Part shown: positions 23,361 to 31,368 of the stretch, one piece after another | Numbering within the stretch: position 1 is the stretch's first letter | Layout: every line of letters starts with the position of its first letter | Made by a program: the position numbers and the translations under genes | Notes under the pieces: generated by a model | Databases searched by the model: none | Told to the model about the DNA's origin: nothing | Seen by the model: only the letters and a program-made list of their open reading frames with translations | Assembly: GCA_016650295.1 (NCBI GenBank) | Contig: JAENWA010000023.1 | Span: forward strand, 1 to 33,198 | Origin: Desulfuromonadales bacterium | Lineage (GTDB): Bacteria; Desulfobacterota; Desulfuromonadia; Geobacterales; Pseudopelobacteraceae | Direction of reading: 5' to 3' | DNA length: 33,198 nucleotides

Positions 23361-24638
23361 ATGCCCGTAACCATTCAACGTTCAATTCTCGAAGAGATCA
23401 GAAAAGACCTGCACCGCGAAGAGATCTCGCTTCTGATCGGCCCGCGTCAGGCCGGCAAGACAACGATCATGAAAATCCTTCAGAGAGAGTTGGATGCCGC
23501 TGGAGAGAAGACGCTCTTCCTGAGTCTTGATTATGACTCCGACCGCAATTACTTCGCTTCGCAACAAACCCTTTTGAAAAAAATAGAACTGGAATTCGGT
23601 GACGCTCCCTGCTTTGTCTTCATCGATGAGATTCAACGCCGGGAAGACGCCGGCATATTTCTCAAGGGCCTTCAGGACATGGGCCGCCCCTGCAAGTACA
23701 TTGTCTCCGGTTCTGGCAGTGTCGATCTGAAGGCGAAGGTCAAGGAGTCGATGCTCGGAAGGAAGCGCATCTACGAGATCTACCCTCTCTCCCTTCGTGA
23801 ATTCGTCGATTTCAGAACCGGCTACCGGTACGCTGACCGCCTGTCTGACTTCTTTGAACTGGAAAAGGAACGCTCGGCGGAGCTGCTTCTGGAATACCTG
23901 AACTATGGCGGCTATCCCCGCGTGGTGCTGGAAACCGTCGCGAGAGAGAAGCTCCGCGTAATGGATGAAATCTACCAGGGCTACATCACGAAGGACATAG
24001 CCTATCTCCTCAAGGTGGAAAAGATCGAGGCGTACGGGCAGCTGATGAAGACCCTTTCCGATCAGACCGGCAAGATTATCAACTACTCTGAACTGGCCAC
24101 AACCCTCGGCATCTCGCTGCCGACGGTCAAAAACTACTGCTGGTATGCGGAGGAGACCTACATCCTGAAACGCATCACGCCGTTTTTCCGTAACATCCGC
24201 AGTGAGATCAGCAAGGCGCCGTCTGTTTACTTCTCCGATCCCGGTTTCAGAAATTATGCTCTGGGGGTGCTGGGGCACCTGCAGCGGCCTGATGACCTGG
24301 GTTTTGCATTCCAAAATCTGGTCTATCTGGTCCTGCGGGAGAAGCTGCGCTGGAGCGGCGCGCAGATCCACTTTTGGCGGACCAAGGGAAAAACCGAAAT
24401 TGATTTCGTCGTTGACACGGGCAGAAGCACTATCCCCATTGAGGTCAAATACCGGGAGTTGACCAAACCATCCCCCCCCAGAGCGCTCGATGGATTTGCC
24501 GCAAAGTACCGCCCGGCACGTTGCCTTGTCGTCAACAGAAGCCTCCGGGCTACGGTCCGCATGGGTGATACGGATGTCCGCTTCACGACGATATGGGAAC
24601 TGCTGCTTGATGATTCCTTGCTGAAGGAGGAAGGGTGA
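23361..24638 (+). CDS. AAA-type ATPase with DUF4143/PD-(D/E)XK-like C-terminus
   Basis: 425 residues. Walker A GPRQAGKTT (27-35), Walker B FVFIDE (85-90), a sensor-like IVSGSGS, YPLSLREF and GGYPRVV are hallmarks of the DUF4143 ATPase group. Near 270 a helix-turn-helix-like stretch (ATTLGISLPTVKNY) could bind DNA. Late in the protein D348 is followed by E361-V-K363, the PD-(D/E)XK pattern usually found in this group. Molecular role of the group is poorly known; many members lie near mobile or defence genes. The upstream 85 bases are AT-rich with TATAAA at 23320-23325 but no well-spaced -35 box, and the ribosome site is weak. It is flanked by arrays 4 and 5, like a third module of the island. 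Confidence 0.87.
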   Translation: MPVTIQRSILEEIRKDLHREEISLLIGPRQAGKTTIMKILQRELDAAGEKTLFLSLDYDSDRNYFASQQTLLKKIELEFGDAPCFVFIDEIQRREDAGIFLKGLQDMGRPCKYIVSGSGSVDLKAKVKESMLGRKRIYEIYPLSLREFVDFRTGYRYADRLSDFFELEKERSAELLLEYLNYGGYPRVVLETVAREKLRVMDEIYQGYITKDIAYLLKVEKIEAYGQLMKTLSDQTGKIINYSELATTLGISLPTVKNYCWYAEETYILKRITPFFRNIRSEISKAPSVYFSDPGFRNYALGVLGHLQRPDDLGFAFQNLVYLVLREKLRWSGAQIHFWRTKGKTEIDFVVDTGRSTIPIEVKYRELTKPSPPRALDGFAAKYRPARCLVVNRSLRATVRMGDTDVRFTTIWELLLDDSLLKEEG

Positions 24639-24645
24639 AGAAAAT

Positions 24646-24667
24646 CCGGGAATCGGGAATCGGGAAC
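24646..24667 (+). repeat. Heptamer repeat array 5 (short, G-rich arm only)
   Basis: Three GGGAATC/GGGAAC units directly after the ATPase stop codon, with no C-rich arm. The remaining 100 bases to the next gene hold no clear promoter; AAAGGA at 24754-24759 is that gene's ribosome site. Confidence 0.75.
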
Positions 24668-24768
24668 TGTTACTACGCGGCGACTGTTCTGCCCAGGCCA
24701 CAGCCGGCCCTTTTAATAGATTATGTATCACCGGCACTATAACTTTTTCCGATAAAGGATTTTAGACA

Positions 24769-26397
24769 ATGGCAAAGGATTTAATACAGGACAACCAGTA
24801 CAATATCGGTCACATCTGTACCCGCCAGCAGTGCGAAGCGGGTAATGCCGACAAGGTGGCCATGCGTTGGGTTTCTTCCCACCTGGAGCGGATAGATTAC
24901 ACCTTCTCGGATCTGGACGCGGAAAGCAACCGCTTTGCCAATGCACTGAAAACCCTGGGTCTCGGCAGTGGAGACGTCTTCTTCACCTTCCTCCCCAAGA
25001 TGCCCGAGCAATTCTTCGCCTTCCTGGGCGCCCTGAAACATCAGGTGATCTGCGGCACGCTCTTCTCCAACTTCGGCGAGGATGCCCTGCTGGACCGCTT
25101 GGGGGATGCCGGGGCAAAATGCGTCATTACCAAGAAGAGTTTTCTGAAGAAGATCAGCAGGATCCGCACCCAGCTTCCGGCGCTTCGTCATATCATCGTG
25201 GTGGATGGCGAGGATGACCCGGCCAACGGGATCATCGGCTATCAGTCACTGATGGCGGCGGCGTCCCCGGAGTTCACGGCAGAGCTTACGTCAGCCGATA
25301 CCCCATCCGTCCTGCACTACACCTCCGGTTCCACCGGCAAACCCAAAGGTGTGCTTCATCGCCACAACAGCGTCCTTTCCCAGAACAAAACCGCACGCGA
25401 GATCCTCCAGCTGGATCCGGATGATATCTTCTGGTGTACCGCCGACCAGGGCTGGGTGACCGGCACCTCCTACGGCATCATCGGCCCCTGGAGCATCGGG
25501 GTTACACAGCTGCACTTCGGAGGAGGCTATGATGCGGCAATCTGGTTCGATCTGTTGGAACAGGAACGGGTCACGATCTGGTACTCGGCCCCCACGGCGC
25601 TCCGCATGCTGATGCGGGAAGAACCGGAGATCTTCACCGGGCGCAAACTGGAGAGCCTCCGGCATATCTTCAGTGTCGGCGAACCGCTCAATCCGGAGGT
25701 GATCCTCTGGTCGCGCCGCACCCTCAACCACGACATCTATGACACCTGGTTCCAGACCGAGACCGGCGCCATTATGATCAGCAACCGTCCCGGCCTGGCG
25801 ATCCTGCCCGGTTCCATGGGGAAACCGGTCGATGGGATCGAGGCCGCCATCATAGCTGACGACGGCACACCGGTTGCCGACGGAGAACAGGGTAACCTGT
25901 GCGTCAAACCGGGCTGGCCCTCCATGTTTACCACCTATCTGAACAATGATGAGGTCTACCAGCAGAAGTTCAGAAACGGCTACTACTATACCGGTGATAC
26001 GGCCTATCGCGACAGCGACGGCTATTTCTGGTTCATGGGGCGCAGCGATGACGTGATCAACACCGCCGGCCACCTGGTCAGTCCCTTCGAGGTGGAAAGC
26101 GCGCTGCTGGAAATCCCGGAGATAGCCGAGTCAGGGGTGATCGGGGTGCCGGACGAGCTCTTGTTCGAGAAGGTGGTGGCCTTTGTGCATCTGCATGCGC
26201 AATACACTTGGTCGCAGGAACTGGAACTGAAAGTTCGACTGTACGTTTCCAACAAGGCCTCCTCAATTGCCACTCCGCAGGAGATTTTCGTTGTCGATTC
26301 GATCCCGAAAAACAAGAGCGGCAAGATCATGCGCCGGGTCCTGAAGGCCAGATATATGGGTACGGATGCCGGCGACATTTCAACATTGGATATATGA
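24769..26397 (+). CDS. Acyl-CoA synthetase, acetyl/propionyl-CoA ligase-like
   Basis: 542 residues of the ANL (AMP-forming) superfamily, activating a short carboxylic acid to acyl-AMP and then acyl-CoA. Core motifs: YTSGSTGKPKGV (184-195), TADQGWVTG, YDTWFQTETG, YYTGD, GRSDDVINTAGH, and PKNKSGKIMRR (513-523). K519 matches the lysine that closes the active site and is reversibly acetylated in Acs enzymes. WVTGTSYG and DTWFQTETG resemble acetyl-CoA synthetase more than long-chain ligases. It is shorter than classical Acs because the N-terminal extension is absent. In this setting it might supply acyl-CoA for sugar acylation, but no acyltransferase is visible in the window, so it may be metabolically unrelated to its neighbours. 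Confidence 0.9.
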   Translation: MAKDLIQDNQYNIGHICTRQQCEAGNADKVAMRWVSSHLERIDYTFSDLDAESNRFANALKTLGLGSGDVFFTFLPKMPEQFFAFLGALKHQVICGTLFSNFGEDALLDRLGDAGAKCVITKKSFLKKISRIRTQLPALRHIIVVDGEDDPANGIIGYQSLMAAASPEFTAELTSADTPSVLHYTSGSTGKPKGVLHRHNSVLSQNKTAREILQLDPDDIFWCTADQGWVTGTSYGIIGPWSIGVTQLHFGGGYDAAIWFDLLEQERVTIWYSAPTALRMLMREEPEIFTGRKLESLRHIFSVGEPLNPEVILWSRRTLNHDIYDTWFQTETGAIMISNRPGLAILPGSMGKPVDGIEAAIIADDGTPVADGEQGNLCVKPGWPSMFTTYLNNDEVYQQKFRNGYYYTGDTAYRDSDGYFWFMGRSDDVINTAGHLVSPFEVESALLEIPEIAESGVIGVPDELLFEKVVAFVHLHAQYTWSQELELKVRLYVSNKASSIATPQEIFVVDSIPKNKSGKIMRRVLKARYMGTDAGDISTLDI

Positions 26398-26446
26398 GTT
26401 GTTACCTCTAGTTACCCGGACATTTATTTCAGAAAAGAGACATTAA

Positions 26447-27820
26447 GTGCGCGCCATCGCCTTCTACCTTCCACAGTTCCACCCCATCCCGGAAAATGAC
26501 GCCTGGTGGGGCGAGGGATTCACCGAATGGACCAATGTCCGGAAAGCCGAACCGCGCTTCTCCGGCCATTACCAGCCCCACGTTCCCGGACAGCTCGGCT
26601 ACTACGATCTGCGCGATCCCGAGGTGCGCCAGGCCCAGGCGGAGCTGGCGCGCGCACACGGCATCCACGGCTTCTGCTACTACCATTACTGGTTTGGCGG
26701 CAAACGGCTGTTGGAAACCCCTGTTCATGAGGTTCTGCAGACCGGAAAGCCGGACTTCCCTTTCTGCCTCTGCTGGGCCAATGAAAACTGGACCCGTCGC
26801 TGGGACGGTGAGGAAAGAGAAGTCCTCATGGCCCAGGATCATAGCCATGCGGATGACCTGGCCCACATCGAGAGCCTCTTCCCGGCATTCCGTGACGAAC
26901 GCTACATCCGGGTGAACGGGAAACCGCTGTTTCTCGTTTATAAGACCAACCTGCTGCCCGATCCGAAAAAGACCGCCGAAATCTGGCGTGAGGCGGCACA
27001 CAAGGCGGGGATCGGCGAGATCTACCTGGTCAGGGTCGAGAACTATTTCCAGGGGTATGATCCGTCGCCCATGGAGATCGGTTTTGACGCCGCTGCGGAG
27101 TTTGCCCCGCACTGGGGGTGCTTCGGGGAAAAGGTTTCGGACAAAATCGAGCTGTTTGAAGAGTACCGGGACTGCAATCCTCTCATCTACGACTACGACA
27201 ACATCATGCTTGGAATGCTCGGGAAACCGAAACCGGACTACAAGCTCTTTCGCGGTGTCTTCCCGTCCTGGGACAACTCGGCGCGCCGACTGAACGACCC
27301 GGTCATGTTCGTCAATTCGTCGCCCGAGAAATACGCCTTCTGGCTTTCCCAGATTGCCCGTTACACCTACCAGAATTTTTCAGGGGACGAACAGTTCGTC
27401 TTCATCAATGCCTGGAACGAGTGGGGGGAGGGCTGCCACCTGGAACCGGACGGGAAGTACGGATTACGTCACCTGGAAGCGACCCGCCTGGCCCTCGGTC
27501 TGGCCAGGGATCTCTTCGAGGCGACAGAGGGGATCAAGCAGTCGTCCGGGACTTTCGCCATTTCGCCTGAAAAGTGGTACGAATTACTGGCCGATGTGTA
27601 TCGCGGCAGTCGGAAGCTGTCCGCAGACGAACTGAATATGGTTGCCGCGTTCGGGCCGTACGTCTTCTTCGCCATGGCTCCGATGCTGGACAAGGGTATA
27701 CAGGACCAGTTCAATCTTGCCCTGAATAACAAGGACCGGCAGATTGCCGAACTGTACGACTCGCTGAGCTGGAAGATAACCGCTCCGCTGAGGAAGATTT
27801 TCGACATGTTTTTCAAGTGA
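26447..27820 (+). CDS. WbsX-family protein (subtype B) with C-terminal helical tail
   Basis: 457 residues from a GTG after AAAAGAGA; the protein opens directly with the family's first strand (RAIAFYLPQFHP). The WbsX/GH99-like domain covers about 1-345 with WWGEGFTEW, CYYHYWF, CLCWANENWTRRWDG, RYIRVNGKPLFLVY, GIGEIYLVRVE and INAWNEWGEGCHLEPD. It is closest to the second WbsX domain of the giant protein. About 110 further residues end in SWKITAPLRKIFDMFFK, the same tail as gene 2 and the giant. WbsX proteins occur in O-antigen clusters and are thought to act on sugars in the cytoplasm; activity is not established. The next WbsX gene follows after 32 bases. Confidence 0.88.
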   Translation: MRAIAFYLPQFHPIPENDAWWGEGFTEWTNVRKAEPRFSGHYQPHVPGQLGYYDLRDPEVRQAQAELARAHGIHGFCYYHYWFGGKRLLETPVHEVLQTGKPDFPFCLCWANENWTRRWDGEEREVLMAQDHSHADDLAHIESLFPAFRDERYIRVNGKPLFLVYKTNLLPDPKKTAEIWREAAHKAGIGEIYLVRVENYFQGYDPSPMEIGFDAAAEFAPHWGCFGEKVSDKIELFEEYRDCNPLIYDYDNIMLGMLGKPKPDYKLFRGVFPSWDNSARRLNDPVMFVNSSPEKYAFWLSQIARYTYQNFSGDEQFVFINAWNEWGEGCHLEPDGKYGLRHLEATRLALGLARDLFEATEGIKQSSGTFAISPEKWYELLADVYRGSRKLSADELNMVAAFGPYVFFAMAPMLDKGIQDQFNLALNNKDRQIAELYDSLSWKITAPLRKIFDMFFK

Positions 27821-27852
27821 AAATAACCGAATGAGCTCCACCAGAAGGAATT

Positions 27853-28923
27853 ATGTCAGTTAAACCACGATTGATAGCCTTCCATCTCCCCCAGTTCCAT
27901 CCGATCCCGGAGAACGACGCCTGGTGGGGACAGGGATTCACAGAATGGCGAACCGTTGCCGCTGCGAAACCACTCTTCAAGGGACACAGTCAGCCAAATG
28001 TCCCGGCAGACCTCGGTTTCTACGACCTCCGGCTTCCCGAGGCGCGCAATGCCCAGGCCCTGCTTGCAAAGCAGTACGGCATCGAGGGGTTCTGCTACTG
28101 GCACTACTGGTTTAACGGCAAGCTCCTGCTGGAGACGCCGGTACAGGAGATAATCTCGTCCGGGGAGCCGGATATGCCTTTTTGCCTGGCCTGGGCGAAC
28201 GAGCCATGGTCCAGAAGGTGGCACGGCAGACCCGAGGATATTCTCCAGGACCAGACCTACGGTGGTGTCGAGGACGACCGGCGGCACTTCGAATGGCTCC
28301 TGCCCGCCCTTGCCGATCCGCGGGCGATAAGGATCGATGGGAAGCCGGTCTTTCTGGTCTACAAGGCGAAAAGTCTCCCTGATTGCAGACGGACGACTGA
28401 CCTCTGGCGTGAGCTGGCCGTGAAAAACGGCCTGCCGGGACTGTATCTTCTGTCGATCGAGACGGACGGGACTTTCGGATGGGACCCCCGGCAGGGGGGA
28501 TTCGATGCGGCGGTGGAGTATCAGCCGTACTGGCTTCGGCTGAACGAATACCTGAAGAAAAACTGGCTGCTGGTGGCAAGGAATTACGTGCAATACCGCG
28601 GCCTTTGGGTTCTCGACTACGGGAAACTCTGGCCGCATCTCCTTTCACCGGAAGTCGGCTACCCCCTGTACCGGGGTGTCTGCCCGCGTTGGGACAATAC
28701 CCCGCGAAAAGGACCAAAAGGGATCGTCTTCAGCAACTCGACATCGGAAGAGTACGGCAAGTGGCTAAGCCATACGATTCAACTGATGCAAAACCGCCCG
28801 GAGGAACATCGCATCGTGTTCATCAATGCATGGAACGAATGGGGGGAGGGGAATTACCTGGAGCCTGATCTGAAATACGGCCATGCATATCTTGAGGCGA
28901 CCCGCGCGGCACTGACAGGGTGA
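27853..28923 (+). CDS. WbsX-family protein (subtype A), single domain
   Basis: 356 residues; AAGGA shortly before the ATG. The protein is a bare WbsX/GH99-like domain: FHLPQFHPIPEND, WWGQGFTEW, CYWHYWF, CLAWANEPWSRRW, WLLPALADPR, NGLPGLYL, CPRWDNTPRKG and INAWNEWGEGNYLEPD. These features match the first WbsX domain of the giant protein and not the second. It has no coiled coil and no SW(K/R)IT-x-PLR tail. With the preceding gene it makes a B-A pair, the reverse of the A-B order inside the giant. A GT2 gene starts 32 bases later, consistent with one transcript. Confidence 0.88.
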   Translation: MSVKPRLIAFHLPQFHPIPENDAWWGQGFTEWRTVAAAKPLFKGHSQPNVPADLGFYDLRLPEARNAQALLAKQYGIEGFCYWHYWFNGKLLLETPVQEIISSGEPDMPFCLAWANEPWSRRWHGRPEDILQDQTYGGVEDDRRHFEWLLPALADPRAIRIDGKPVFLVYKAKSLPDCRRTTDLWRELAVKNGLPGLYLLSIETDGTFGWDPRQGGFDAAVEYQPYWLRLNEYLKKNWLLVARNYVQYRGLWVLDYGKLWPHLLSPEVGYPLYRGVCPRWDNTPRKGPKGIVFSNSTSEEYGKWLSHTIQLMQNRPEEHRIVFINAWNEWGEGNYLEPDLKYGHAYLEATRAALTG

Positions 28924-28955
28924 CGGCTAACTGCGTTTATTAGGTTTAAATTCCA

Positions 28956-29939
28956 ATGGTATCTTCCGAAAGACTGGACAAAAATGTATCCATTGTGCTC
29001 GACCTGGCGGTTCACCTTCATGTCAGGGACATGCTCGAACTGTTCACCACGTTCATTAACAGGGGAAGGGGCGCCGGGAATTACGAACCCGATATACTCG
29101 GTGAGACCTGCGCGCTCTCTTTTGAAAAACAGACCGAACCTCTGGTCAGTATCATCATCCCGGCGTTCAACCAATGGGAATACACCCGCTCCTGCCTCGT
29201 CTCAATCCTGCGAAATACCGCCGATGTTCCCCATGAAATCATCCTGGCCGACGACACTTCCACCGACGAGACGAAACGAGCCGGCGACCTGGTCAGCGGA
29301 ATTACCGTCATCAGGAACGAGCGGAATCTCGGGTTCATTCGCAACTGCAATAATGCGGCATCGAGGGGTGCGGGGAAATATCTTCTTTTCCTGAACAACG
29401 ACGTCATCGTCCGGGAGGGCTGGCTGAAACCCCTCGTGGAGCTCCTGGAGCGGGACCCTGCCGCGGGGATGGCCGGGCCGAAGCTGGTCTATCCGAACGG
29501 TCTGCTGCAGGATGCCGGCGCAATCGTCTGGAGTGACGGGAACGCCTGGAATTACGGAAGATGGGACAATCCGGATAAAACGAAATACAACTATGCGCGG
29601 GAAGCCGATTATGTCTCCGGCGCCTGCATGCTGGTGAGACGGGACCTGTGGGAGGATATAGGGGGATTCGATCTGCGGTACGCACCGGCGTATTACGAGG
29701 ATACCGACCTTGCCTTCGAGATCCGCAGTCGCGGCTACAAGGTGCTCTACCAGCCGAAATCGGCAGTGGTACACTTCGAAGGGATAACGTCCGGGCTGGA
29801 TATACGGAAAGGGGTCAAGAGTTTTCAGGAAGTCAACAGGGAGAAATTCTTCAGGAAGTGGGAAGCGATCCTGAAAAAGGAGCATTTCAGGCCGGGACAC
29901 GTTCATTGTGCGGTCAGGTCTAAAGGCAGTGAATGGTGA
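28956..29939 (+). CDS. GT2 glycosyltransferase
   Basis: 327 residues. After an N-terminal helical stub of about 65 residues, the GT-A domain starts with VSIIIPAFNQWEYT and has ADDTSTDET, NLGFIRNCNNA, the metal motif FLNNDVIV, and YVSGACMLVRRDLWEDIGGFD. The acidic helix is AYYEDTDLAFEIRSRGYK. It resembles the single-domain form of O-antigen/rhamnan GT2 enzymes often found as one half of bifunctional proteins. The stub has no family I recognise and could be the remnant of a fusion. The ATG has only a weak upstream AGG. Heptamer array 6 starts five bases after the stop. Confidence 0.87.
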   Translation: MVSSERLDKNVSIVLDLAVHLHVRDMLELFTTFINRGRGAGNYEPDILGETCALSFEKQTEPLVSIIIPAFNQWEYTRSCLVSILRNTADVPHEIILADDTSTDETKRAGDLVSGITVIRNERNLGFIRNCNNAASRGAGKYLLFLNNDVIVREGWLKPLVELLERDPAAGMAGPKLVYPNGLLQDAGAIVWSDGNAWNYGRWDNPDKTKYNYAREADYVSGACMLVRRDLWEDIGGFDLRYAPAYYEDTDLAFEIRSRGYKVLYQPKSAVVHFEGITSGLDIRKGVKSFQEVNREKFFRKWEAILKKEHFRPGHVHCAVRSKGSEW

Positions 29940-29944
29940 AGAAG

Positions 29945-30105
29945 GGATCGGGAATCGGTGAACGGTGAACGGTGAACGGTGAACGGGTGAACGGTGAATC
30001 GGGAATCGGGGAATCGGGGAATACAGGTTTTGCTGATCCCTGATCCCTGATCCCTGATCCCAGGTACCAGGTCCCGATGGCGGGAATCGGTGAATTGGTG
30101 AATTA
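29945..30105. repeat. Heptamer repeat array 6
   Basis: G-rich arm of GGTGAAC and GGGAATC units (29945-30022), core ACAGGTTTTGCT, C-rich arm of three or more GATCCCT units (30033-30061), then a short second G-rich stretch. A spurious ATG inside the array (30077) is in frame with the next gene. Confidence 0.9.
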
Positions 30106-30130
30106 CAACAGTGAATGGTATTCAGGCATC

Positions 30131-31333
30131 ATGAAAATCCTCTTCGTCAGCCTCTTTTTGCCCCAGGAAAAGGCCTACCACGCCGGCGGTCGCTATGTGT
30201 TCGAACTCCTGCGCCAGCTCTCTCAGCGCCACGAAATCCATCTCGCCACCCGCCTCCAGGATAACGAATATTCCGGTCTGGAGGAGTTGCGCCCCTTCTG
30301 CCGGGAGATTTATCCCTATTCATATCCGGCCAGGGAAAAACGCGGACTGCTTGACAAGATCCGGCTGGCCGGCAATTACATCGGTTTCAGCCGCTTTGCG
30401 GACCGGCTGATCCGGGACGGTGTCTTCGACCTGGTTCAGGTGGAATGGGTTGAAACGGCGCTCTGCATCAGGCGGGGGCGTATCCCCATGGTGCTTGATG
30501 CCCACGATGTAATCTCCAAACCGGCCGGGCGGGCAATGAATCAAAAAACGGGGCTGGGGCGGATTATCGCCCGGCTGCGCTGCCTGCTGGTCAGAAGTGT
30601 GGAAAAAAAGATCATGGGGCGCTTCACGACCATCTTCACCATGTCGGAGTATGACCGGAACTATCTCCACGGCATGCTTCCGGGAGTGGACGCCAGGACG
30701 GTGCCGATCCCGGCCGGATTGGATATCGGCGACCGCAGTTTTGAACGGGAGGCGAATACGCTCCTGTTCCTGGCATCCTACCGATACCGGCCGGTCAACG
30801 TGGCGGCGGCGCTCTGGTTTTGTCGGGAGGTCCTGCCCTTGGTGCGACAGGAGGTTCCCGATGCCAGGTTCATCATCGCCGGCTATGGTCCGCCTGTGGA
30901 GCTGACTGCGCTTGCAGCGGACCCGCTGATCGAGGTGCCGGGTTTCGTGGATGATCTGGAAGCCTGCTACAAAGGGGCTGCGGTCTTTGTTGCGCCCATT
31001 CTGCAAGGGGGGGGCATCATCGTCAAGATCCTCGACGCCCTGGCCGCCGGTACGCCGGTGGTGACGACCACCTTCGGCAACGAGGGGATCGGCGGGACGC
31101 CGGGTAGGGACCTGCTGGTGGCGGATGATCCGCAGGCATTTGCAGCGGCGGTCATTGCTATCCTGCGTGACCCCGGGTTGGCGGAGCGGTTGACGGAGAA
31201 TGGCCGTGCTTTTGTTGCGGAGCATTACGGCCTGGACGCGGTTCTGGCGAAGATTGAAACCATTTACGGGGAACTGGTGCGGAAACCGGGAAGCGGGAAC
31301 CGTAAAGACGTAAAAGCTTTTACTGATCCCTGA
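30131..31333 (+). CDS. GT4-like glycosyltransferase with repeat-encoded C-terminus
   Basis: 400 residues from the ATG at 30131. This start gives the usual first strand MKILFVSLFLP; an in-frame ATG at 30077 lies in the repeat and adds unrelated residues. GT-B features: HAGGRYVFELLRQLS, DAHDV, FLASYRYRPN-like NVAAALWF, and GGGIIVKILDALAAGTPVVTT followed by GNEGI. The canonical first glutamate of E-x7-E is replaced, as in a common GT4 subfamily with K-(I/L)-x-(D/E)-A-L-A. The last 17 residues (from KPGSGNRK to the stop) are encoded by heptamer array 7. It is likely cytoplasmic, adding a sugar to the same glycan. It converges on the TPR gene. Confidence 0.87.
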   Translation: MKILFVSLFLPQEKAYHAGGRYVFELLRQLSQRHEIHLATRLQDNEYSGLEELRPFCREIYPYSYPAREKRGLLDKIRLAGNYIGFSRFADRLIRDGVFDLVQVEWVETALCIRRGRIPMVLDAHDVISKPAGRAMNQKTGLGRIIARLRCLLVRSVEKKIMGRFTTIFTMSEYDRNYLHGMLPGVDARTVPIPAGLDIGDRSFEREANTLLFLASYRYRPVNVAAALWFCREVLPLVRQEVPDARFIIAGYGPPVELTALAADPLIEVPGFVDDLEACYKGAAVFVAPILQGGGIIVKILDALAAGTPVVTTTFGNEGIGGTPGRDLLVADDPQAFAAAVIAILRDPGLAERLTENGRAFVAEHYGLDAVLAKIETIYGELVRKPGSGNRKDVKAFTDP

Positions 31334-31366
31334 TCCCTGATCCCTGATCCCCGATCCCGAATCCCG
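31283..31366. repeat. Heptamer repeat array 7 between convergent genes
   Basis: Short G-rich arm, then a perfect 14-bp palindrome gtaaaagcttttac (31310-31323), then GATCCCT/GATCCCC units ending two bases before the TPR gene's stop codon. The palindrome extends the core seen in arrays 2 and 4 and could act as a two-way terminator. Confidence 0.88.
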
Positions 31367-31368
31367 GC

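Noticed and set aside
23382-24737. 451-residue minus-strand ORF opposite the ATPase gene
   Set aside because: It lacks recognisable motifs and is fully antisense to a gene with intact Walker A, Walker B and DUF4143 landmarks; it is a codon-bias shadow.
24646-24768. Promoter or intrinsic terminator between the ATPase and the acyl-CoA synthetase
   Set aside because: Only a weak GGCC-type stem with few T residues and no paired -35/-10 boxes could be found.
30077-30130. Upstream in-frame start for the GT4 at 30131
   Set aside because: The extra 18 residues are encoded by heptamer array 6, and the normal first beta strand of the GT-B fold begins at 30131.
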